From Streptomyces sp. PsTaAH-137 (GTDB lineage: Bacteria > Actinomycetota > Actinomycetes > Streptomycetales > Streptomycetaceae): DNA of 64,000 bases. A program made the translations under genes and the position numbers. The stretch spans positions 5,089 to 69,088 of the forward strand of contig NZ_QLLY01000012.1 in assembly GCF_003259365.1 (NCBI RefSeq). Reading direction: 5' to 3'. The notes under the pieces are model-generated. The model worked only from the letters and a program-made list of their open reading frames with translations, was not told the origin of the DNA and did not search any database. This document shows, one piece after another, positions 58,637 to 64,000 of the stretch (positions are counted from its first letter, which is position 1; each line of letters opens with the position of its first letter).

Positions 58637-59482
58637 TCAGCCGACGGGGACGGCGGCCCGCCCGGCCAGCGTCCGCAGCCGGTCCGCCGTGACGGACCCG
58701 GGCTCCGGGGTGTACACCACGAGCGATTGGTCCGGTTCGCCGGAGACCGTCAACGTCTCGTAGGGCAGGGTCAGTTCACCGACGACGGGGTGCAGCATCC
58801 GCTTGGCGCCGGTCGTCTTGCGCTTCACCTGGTGGTCGGCCCACAGGCGCCGGAAGTCGGCGCTGGCCAGCGACAGTTCGCCCACCAGGCGGGCCAGGTG
58901 CGGGTCGCCCGGGTGCAGCCCCGCGTCCAGGCGCAGGTGCGCGACCGTCTCCGCGGCGACGGCGGCCCACTGCGGGTACAGCTCCCGTACGGCCGGTTCG
59001 AGGAACACCTGCCGGGGCATGTTGCGGTCCTTCGGCGCCATCGCGGAGAAGCCGAGGAGGGCGTCGCCGAGCGCGTTCCAGGCGAGGACGTCCATGCGCC
59101 GGCCGAGCACGAAGGCGGGCGCCCGGTCGATCGTGTCCAGGAGCAGCCGCAGTCCGGGCCGCACCCGCTGCGCGGTCTCCCGGCGGCGGCCGCCCTGCGC
59201 GGGCCGCGCCACCGACCGCAGATACGCCTGCTCGGTCGCGTCGAGCCGCAGCACCCGGGCGACGGCGTCCAGGACGGCGTCGGAGACGGACGTGCCGCGC
59301 CCCTGTTCGAGCCGGATGTAGTAGTCGACGCTGACCCCCGCGAGCTGCGCCACTTCTTCGCGCCGCAGCCCCGGCACCCGCCGCCGTCCGTACTCCGGCA
59401 GCCCGACCTCCTCGGGCCGGATGCGGGCGCGCCGCGACCGCAGGAAGTCCCCTATGCCGCCCAGATCCTCGTCCGCGTCCAT
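58637..59482 (-). CDS. XRE-family transcriptional regulator, MmyB-like
   Basis: The 281-residue regulator has an N-terminal helix-turn-helix at about 10-75 (LGDFLRSRRARIRPEEVGLPE-type start, then VPGLRREEVAQLAGVSVDYYIRLEQGRG). A C-terminal MmyB-like, PAS-related ligand domain follows (about 105-270; FVLGRRMDVLAWNALGDALLG). This family commonly controls a divergent oxidoreductase gene. Here an SDR gene starts 103 bases away on the other strand, and palindromes fill the spacer. The ligand is unknown; MmyB domains are thought to bind fatty acids. Confidence 0.9.
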   Translation of the reverse strand: MDADEDLGGIGDFLRSRRARIRPEEVGLPEYGRRRVPGLRREEVAQLAGVSVDYYIRLEQGRGTSVSDAVLDAVARVLRLDATEQAYLRSVARPAQGGRRRETAQRVRPGLRLLLDTIDRAPAFVLGRRMDVLAWNALGDALLGFSAMAPKDRNMPRQVFLEPAVRELYPQWAAVAAETVAHLRLDAGLHPGDPHLARLVGELSLASADFRRLWADHQVKRKTTGAKRMLHPVVGELTLPYETLTVSGEPDQSLVVYTPEPGSVTADRLRTLAGRAAVPVG

Positions 59483-59523
59483 GGGGCGATCCTAGGGCGG
59501 GCCCGCGCGGCGATCCTGGTACT

Positions 59524-59552
59524 GGCAGACCCAGGAAAAGCTCTGCCCTGGG
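59524..59552. promoter_or_regulatory. Interleaved palindromes between the XRE regulator and SDR genes
   Basis: GGCAGA (59524-59529) pairs with TCTGCC (59542-59547), and CCCAGG (59530-59535) pairs with CCTGGG (59547-59552). They lie 33-60 bases before the SDR start, consistent with an operator for the divergent regulator. Confidence 0.45.
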
Positions 59553-59584
59553 TACGGGAACGGCGGCGCGCCAGAGTCGTGGCC

Positions 59585-60379
59585 ATGACGACGACACAGA
59601 ACATCCAGCTCCTCCGGAGCCCGTACGCCTCCCTCTCCGGCCGCACCGCCCTGATCACGGGCGCCGCCAGCGGTATGGGCGAGGCGACGGCCCGGCTGCT
59701 GGCCGCGCACGGGGCCCGGGTCGCGCTCCTCGCCCGCCGCGAGGACCGGCTCACCGAGCTGGCCGCGGGGATCGGGAAGGCGGGCGGCAGCGCCCTGGCC
59801 GTGCCCGCGGACCTCACCGACCAGGCGTCCGTGGACGCGGCCGCCGACCGGGTGCGTGCCGCGTACGGCCGGGTGGACCTCGTGGTGAACGCGGCCGGTG
59901 TGATGCTGCCCAATCCGATCGCCGACGGCCGCGCCGACGAGTGGCAGCGCATGCTCGACACGAACGTCACCGGCGCGCTGCGGGTGATCCGCGCCTTCGT
60001 CCCCGACCTGATCGGGGCGGCCGCCGAGGGCGGCACCGCGGATCTGGTGAACATCTCCTCGATCGGCGCGCACGTCCCGTTCCCGAACTACGCGGTGTAC
60101 GGGGCGACGAAGGCCGCGCTGACCTACCTCTCGCAGTCGCTGCGCACCGAACTCGGCCCGCACGACGTCCGCGTCACCAACCTCGAACCGGGGCTGACCG
60201 ACACCGAGCTGGCCTCCCACGTCGACAACGAGGACCTCTCGGCCCAGCTGGACGGCATGTTCGAGGCGCTGGCCGGGCTCACCGCCGACGACATCGCCGA
60301 CCTGATCGCGTACACGACGAGCCGGCCCCGCCGGGTCAATCTCCGCCAGGTGATCGCGCTGCCCACGCGTCAGGCGTGA
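59585..60379 (+). CDS. Short-chain dehydrogenase/reductase
   Basis: The 264-residue classical SDR has the cofactor motif TALITGAASGMGEATA, NAAG in LVVNAAGVML, the catalytic serine in NISSIGAHV, and YGATK (YxxxK) for the catalytic tyrosine and lysine. It should be a NAD(P)H-dependent oxidoreductase. The Arg in ALLARRED after strand 2 suggests NADP preference. ATG 59585 is preferred over an upstream frame lacking homology. It is divergent from the XRE regulator. Substrate unknown. Confidence 0.92.
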   Translation: MTTTQNIQLLRSPYASLSGRTALITGAASGMGEATARLLAAHGARVALLARREDRLTELAAGIGKAGGSALAVPADLTDQASVDAAADRVRAAYGRVDLVVNAAGVMLPNPIADGRADEWQRMLDTNVTGALRVIRAFVPDLIGAAAEGGTADLVNISSIGAHVPFPNYAVYGATKAALTYLSQSLRTELGPHDVRVTNLEPGLTDTELASHVDNEDLSAQLDGMFEALAGLTADDIADLIAYTTSRPRRVNLRQVIALPTRQA

Positions 60380-60384
60380 GGCCC

Positions 60385-60831
60385 CTATCCCTCCCACTCA
60401 CTGTCTGTGTGCTGCCGCTGCCGACGCCCGAGGCGCGGCCGGTCGTGCCGGACCCCGCTGTGCACGGCGTTCACCGCGACGATGCCGATCCAGGCGATCA
60501 GCAGTCCGGGCCGGCCGGCGTTGACCACGGCGATCGCGGAGAGCGGGATCGCGAGAACGAGGGAGGCGACGGTGAAGCCGAAGCGCTCGCCCCAGCTGTC
60601 GCCGCCGCGGGGCCGGCCGCGGCGGGTGTCACGGGCGGCGGTCAGTTGCTGCTCGGCGAGCTGCCGCCGCACCCGGCGGTCGACCACCGAGTCGAGCCGC
60701 TGGTCGACCTTGTCGAGGAACGAGTCGACGAGCGCCGACTCGTACTCGGCACCGAGCTCGCTGCGAGCCTGGAGGGTCGCGTCGAGTTCCTTCTTGAGTT
60801 CGGCATCGCGTGCGCGTTCGCGGGCTTCCAT
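60385..60831 (-). CDS. Small membrane protein with N-terminal coiled coil
   Basis: This 148-residue protein is not recognised. Residues 1-70 are highly charged and helical (ARERARDAELKKELDATLQ, QRLDSVVDRRVRRQLAEQQL) and likely form a coiled coil. Two hydrophobic helices follow at about 87-130 (FGFTVASLVLAIPLSAIAVV, LLIAWIGIVAVNAVHSG), then a short basic tail. The architecture suggests a membrane-bound scaffold. It converges on the SDR gene with only 5 bases between stops. Confidence 0.75.
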   Translation of the reverse strand: MEARERARDAELKKELDATLQARSELGAEYESALVDSFLDKVDQRLDSVVDRRVRRQLAEQQLTAARDTRRGRPRGGDSWGERFGFTVASLVLAIPLSAIAVVNAGRPGLLIAWIGIVAVNAVHSGVRHDRPRLGRRQRQHTDSEWEG

Positions 60832-60899
60832 ACCCTCGTACGGTACGGATCCGGGGGCGCCGGGACAGTGGGGCTAACCCCCCGAAATCCGCCGCCGGA

Positions 60900-62321
60900 T
60901 CAGGAACGCCCCGCTCCGACGGGCTCGCTCTCGCGGGGCAGGCCCAGGATCGTCTCGTCCGGCACGTGCGAGGTGTCGCGGCGGGCCAGCAGCCAGTACA
61001 GGACGGCCGGGACGGCGAGTCCCACGATCCAGGAGATGTCGGCGCCGCCGAGCGGCTCGACGAACGGGCCGGTGTAGAACGACGTCGCCAGGAACGGGAG
61101 CTGGGCGAGGACGCCGACCGCGTACACGGCGAGCGCGTCCCACCGCCAGGCGCCGTACCGGCCGCGCGGGTCGGCGAGGGCCGGGATGTCGTAGCGCTCG
61201 TGCGAGATCAGGTAGTAGTCGACGAGGTTGATCGCGGACCAAGGCGTGAAGAACGTCAGCAGGAACAGCAGGAAGTCCTTGAAGGACGACAGGAAGCTGT
61301 CCTTGCCGAGCAGGGCGACCGCCGTGCCGGCGACCATGATGACCGCGATGTACGCCGCCCGGCCGCGCGGGCCGAGGGTGCGCTGGCCGCGGAAGCCGCT
61401 GATGCCGGTCACCATCGACATGAAGCCGCCGTAGGTGTTGAGCACGTTGATGGTGAGCTTGCCGAGCGCGATCACGAAGTAGAAGAGCGAGGCGACGAGA
61501 CCGGCGCCGCCGAGCGAGACGACGTAGCCGACCTGGTCGTCGAGGAACGCCTCACCGGCGCTCGCGGCGACCAGCACGCCGAAGGTCATCGACCACTGCG
61601 AGCCGATCGCCGAGCCTCCCAGCGTCCACCAGAACGTCGCCTTGCCGCTCGTGGAGCGCGGCAGGTAGCGCGAGTAGTCGGCGACGTACGGGCCGAACGC
61701 GAGCTGCCAGGACGCCGAGAGGGAGACGGCGAGCAGGAACATCGGGAAGGAGAAGTGCGCGTCGCCGAGGAGCGCGCCGAGGTCGACGCGGTCCAGGAGC
61801 CGGATGCCGAGGTAGACGAAGGCGAGCGCGCAGATGATGCTGGCGACCCGGCCGAGGACGTGGATGACGCGGTAGCCGACGGCCGCCATGACGGCCGTGA
61901 CCAGCGCGAACAGGATGATGCCGGTGACGTCGTCGGTGTGGGTGAGCTGCGCGGTCGCCTGTCCGGCGAGCACGCTGCCGCTGGCGAAGAAACCGACGTA
62001 CATCAGGATCACGAGGAGCAGCGGGACGACGGCGCCCTTCACGCCGAACTGCGCCCGGGACTGGATCATCTGGGGCAGTCCGAGCTTGGGGCCCTGCGCC
62101 GAGTGCAGGGCCATGACGGCGCCGCCGAGCAGATTGCCCACGACGAGCCCGATCAGCGACCAGACGACGTCGCCGCCGAAGACGACCGCGAGGGCGCCCG
62201 TGACGACGGCCGTGATCTGGAGGTTGGCGCCGAGCCAGAGGGTGAACTGGCTGAAGGGGTGCCCGTGCCGTTCGCTGTCGGGGACGACGTCGATGGAGTG
62301 CTGCTCCACTACCGCTGCCAT
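60900..62321 (-). CDS. NCS1-family purine/cytosine permease
   Basis: The 473-residue protein has about 12 membrane helices and NCS1 features: QFTLWLGANLQITAVVTGALAVVFGGDVVWS, LGLPQMIQSRAQFGVKGAVVPL, ADYSRYLP and FTPWSAINLVDYYLI. It imports nucleobases or related compounds such as cytosine, allantoin or hydantoins with protons or sodium. Its start is only 19 bases from the stop of the osmoprotectant-binding gene, so the two may be cotranscribed. The substrate is not readable from sequence. Confidence 0.92.
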   Translation of the reverse strand: MAAVVEQHSIDVVPDSERHGHPFSQFTLWLGANLQITAVVTGALAVVFGGDVVWSLIGLVVGNLLGGAVMALHSAQGPKLGLPQMIQSRAQFGVKGAVVPLLLVILMYVGFFASGSVLAGQATAQLTHTDDVTGIILFALVTAVMAAVGYRVIHVLGRVASIICALAFVYLGIRLLDRVDLGALLGDAHFSFPMFLLAVSLSASWQLAFGPYVADYSRYLPRSTSGKATFWWTLGGSAIGSQWSMTFGVLVAASAGEAFLDDQVGYVVSLGGAGLVASLFYFVIALGKLTINVLNTYGGFMSMVTGISGFRGQRTLGPRGRAAYIAVIMVAGTAVALLGKDSFLSSFKDFLLFLLTFFTPWSAINLVDYYLISHERYDIPALADPRGRYGAWRWDALAVYAVGVLAQLPFLATSFYTGPFVEPLGGADISWIVGLAVPAVLYWLLARRDTSHVPDETILGLPRESEPVGAGRS

Positions 62322-62340
62322 TCGATGGCCTCCTTACGTC

Positions 62341-63285
62341 TTACTTCTTGTGCAGGCCGTGCCGGCGCGCATAGTCGTTCGCCACGTCCTCGGGGTCCTT
62401 CTTGTCCTTGTCGACGAGGCGGTTCAGCTCGGTCAGGTCCTCGGTGGTCAGGACGTTGCCGAGGCGGGCCAGCGCCTTGCGGACGGTCGAGTCGGCCTTG
62501 CGGTCGGCGATCAGCGGCACGACGTGCTGGCCGGGGACGAGGTTCTTGGGGTCGGTGAGGACGACCCAGTGGTTCTCGGCGATGTCGGTATCGGTGGTGA
62601 ACAGGTTCGCCACGTCGACATCGCCCTTCTTCAGGGCGCCCTTGACCAGCGGTCCGGAGGAGTCGAGGGACTTGAACTCCTTGAACTCGACGCCGTACAC
62701 GTCCTTCAGGCCGACGGCGCCGACCTGCCGCTTCTTCACCTCGGGTGCCGCGCCGATGACCAGCTTGCCGTTGTGGTTCGCGAGGTCGGCGAGGGACTTG
62801 AGCTTGTACTTCGCGGCGGTCTCCCGCGTGACGACGAAGGCGTCGGAGTCCTCGGCCATGCCGTACGGGAGGATCTGGAGGCCGTTGGGGAGGACCATGG
62901 CGAGCGCGTTCTGCATCTCGCCCTCCTCGGCGGCCTTCGACTTGGTGTCGAGGTAGTGCAGGAGGGCGCCCTGGTACTCGGGCAGCAGGTCGATGTCGCC
63001 GCCCTTGAGGGCGGGGATGAGGATCTCGCGGGTGCCGAGGTTGGGCCGCACCGAGGTCTTCACCCCGGCGGCGTCGAGCACGGCCGCGTAGAGGTAGCCG
63101 AGGACCTGGTTCTCGGTGAAGTTGGCGGTGCCGATGGTGACGCCGCCCTTGCTGGACCCGGATCCCGAGCCCCCGCCGCCGTCGCCGTTCAGCGAGGTGA
63201 TGCCACTGGAGCAGGCGGCGAGTGCGGGCACGGAGGCCGCGGCGGCGAGCCCGCCGAGCAGCGTGCGTCGGTTCATCTTGCTCAT
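62341..63285 (-). CDS. Glycine betaine/choline-type ABC transporter substrate-binding lipoprotein
   Basis: The 314-residue lipoprotein has twin arginines (MNRRTLLGG) and a lipobox ending ALAAC, with the lipidated Cys near residue 25, then a Gly/Ser linker. The mature part (VTIGTANFTENQVLGYLYAAVLDAAGVKT, LLPEYQGALL, YGMAEDSDAFVVTRETA, DVDVANLFTTDTDIAENHWVVL) is the OpuAC/OsmX fold that binds quaternary amines. AGGAG precedes ATG 63285. It lies 11 bases from the permease gene upstream. It should deliver osmoprotectants to the membrane complex. Confidence 0.93.
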   Translation of the reverse strand: MSKMNRRTLLGGLAAAASVPALAACSSGITSLNGDGGGGSGSGSSKGGVTIGTANFTENQVLGYLYAAVLDAAGVKTSVRPNLGTREILIPALKGGDIDLLPEYQGALLHYLDTKSKAAEEGEMQNALAMVLPNGLQILPYGMAEDSDAFVVTRETAAKYKLKSLADLANHNGKLVIGAAPEVKKRQVGAVGLKDVYGVEFKEFKSLDSSGPLVKGALKKGDVDVANLFTTDTDIAENHWVVLTDPKNLVPGQHVVPLIADRKADSTVRKALARLGNVLTTEDLTELNRLVDKDKKDPEDVANDYARRHGLHKK

Positions 63286-63296
63286 CTGGCGTGCTC

Positions 63297-63977
63297 CTAG
63301 GCGGACTTGGGGGTGGCGGCGGGGCGGTGGCGGAACATCAGGCGCTGGAGTCCGGACAGGGCGAGGTCGAGGACGACGGCGACGACCGCGACGAGCACGG
63401 CGCCGCCGAGGACCTGGACGAGGTCGCGCTGGGCGAGCCCGTCGAAGACGTAGCGGCCGAGCCCGCCGAAGGAGACGTACGCGGCGATGGTGGCGGTCGC
63501 CACGACCTGGATCAGGGCGAGCCGCAGCCCGGTCATGATCAGCGGCAGCGCGAGCGGCAACTCGACCTGGAACAGCACCTGGTGGGCGCGCATCCCCTGG
63601 CCGCGCGCGGCGTCGCGCACCTCCGGGTCGACAGCGGTCATGCCCGCGTACGTGTTCGTCACGATGGACGGCACGGCGAGGGCGACGAGCGCGATGTAGA
63701 CGGGCCACATGGACAGCCCGCTGGCCAGGAAGACCAGCACGACGAGGCCGACGGTCGGCAGCGCGCGCCCGAAGGACGACAGGTTGATCGCGACGAACGC
63801 GCCGCGTCCGGTGTGCCCGATGAGCAGCCCGACGGGCAGCGCGATCGCGGCGGCGACGAGCGTGGCGATCAGCGAGTACTGGAGGTGCTCGGCGAGCCGG
63901 TGCGCGATGCCGTCGGGGCCGGTCCACTGCTCGCCGCTGACGAGCCAGGACCCGAGGTTCTTGAACAGTTCGTACAT
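63297..63977 (-). CDS. Osmoprotectant ABC transporter permease
   Basis: The 226-residue permease has about six membrane helices and the binding-protein-dependent transport signature around YAGMTAVDPEVRDAARGQGMRAHQVLFQVELPLALPLIMTGLRLA (the EAA loop that touches the ATPase). It is a ProW/OpuBD-type subunit. The stop of another gene of the operon lies 5 bases upstream, beyond its start. It should form the channel with a second permease or itself plus an ATPase encoded outside the window. Confidence 0.93.
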   Translation of the reverse strand: MYELFKNLGSWLVSGEQWTGPDGIAHRLAEHLQYSLIATLVAAAIALPVGLLIGHTGRGAFVAINLSSFGRALPTVGLVVLVFLASGLSMWPVYIALVALAVPSIVTNTYAGMTAVDPEVRDAARGQGMRAHQVLFQVELPLALPLIMTGLRLALIQVVATATIAAYVSFGGLGRYVFDGLAQRDLVQVLGGAVLVAVVAVVLDLALSGLQRLMFRHRPAATPKSA

Positions 63978-63982
63978 GGCGG

Positions 63983-64000
63983 TCAGCCCTTCCGGGTCCG
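63983..64000 (-). CDS. 3' end of the next ABC transporter operon gene (partial)
   Basis: Only the last five codons (Arg-Thr-Arg-Lys-Gly) and a TGA stop at 63983-63985 are inside the window. Spacing of 5 bases to the permease start shows it belongs to the same operon. In related operons this position holds a second permease or the ATPase; the fragment is too short to tell. Confidence 0.5.
   Translation of the reverse strand, partial: RTRKG

Noticed and set aside
1..64000. Mobile elements, prophage or horizontally acquired island
   Set aside because: No transposase, integrase, terminal inverted repeats or attachment site was seen, composition looks even, and gene order matches the Streptomyces core from memory. 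Only short non-coding repeats suggest mobility.
1..64000. TTA leucine codons that would mark bldA-dependent genes
   Set aside because: I spot-checked likely TAA/TTA triplets in the coding regions and found none in frame in a supported gene; the scan was by eye and not exhaustive.
1..64000. tRNA or rRNA genes
   Set aside because: No cloverleaf-like sequence with the TTCGA arm pattern or conserved rRNA stretch was noticed in the spacers.

Overview
This window is a piece of a high-GC actinobacterial chromosome, almost certainly Streptomyces. The evidence is very GC-rich third codon positions throughout, many GTG starts, a WhiB protein with the expected four cysteines, F420 biosynthesis genes, a cluster of five LytR-CpsA-Psr genes, and a gene order that matches, from memory, the SCO3028 to SCO3073 stretch of S. 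coelicolor. It looks like core chromosome: no insertion sequence, phage, plasmid, CRISPR, tRNA or rRNA gene was seen. I count about 58 complete protein genes plus one gene cut by the right edge.

Left part (1-17.6 kb): phosphomannomutase manB, lactate permease, a DUF3499 protein, a metallopeptidase-like protein, a coupled DUF5719/giant glycosyltransferase pair, whiB, a cysteine dioxygenase-like gene, the F420 genes fbiA-fbiB, an AlkA-type DNA glycosylase, a sugar nucleotidyltransferase and a secreted amidase. Together with ugd these supply activated sugars and envelope enzymes.

Middle (17.9-31.2 kb): an acyl-adenylate-like TIGR03089 gene, then five LCP genes interleaved with a glycosyltransferase, a hotdog thioesterase, an acyl-CoA dehydrogenase and UDP-glucose dehydrogenase. 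The theme is attachment of glycopolymers to peptidoglycan. Next (31.2-41.3 kb) come a CGNR regulator, a VOC protein, two dipeptidase paralogues of which one has lost all its metal ligands, purE-purK, a GtrA flippase-like protein, a two-component system and a peptide/H+ symporter.

Right part (41.3-64 kb): a four-gene cluster of secreted, sortase-type or membrane-anchored surface proteins that includes a DUF916 protein; a SigB-type sigma factor (probably SigI) with its kinase-type anti-sigma and STAS antagonist; a DUF4097 protein and a FemABX-type transferase; the histidine-degradation genes hutI-hutF with a translationally coupled M20 amidohydrolase; a LysA-like PLP decarboxylase; a compact operon of roadblock/LC7 and PATAN-like proteins without a GTPase; an XRE regulator divergent from a short-chain dehydrogenase; an NCS1 permease; and the end of an osmoprotectant ABC transporter operon.

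Three families of short palindromic repeats are scattered in intergenic spaces. The main one, with core GCGCAGTTCCCCGCGCCCCT, has seven full copies at or near stop codons. Several perfect hairpins form convincing bidirectional terminators. The most interesting observations are the metal-dead dipeptidase paralogue, the GTPase-less roadblock/PATAN operon, the surface-protein cluster, a SigB-type promoter in front of the STAS gene of the sigI locus, and the M20 enzyme fused translationally to hutF. All family assignments come from reading the sequence; no database search was run.
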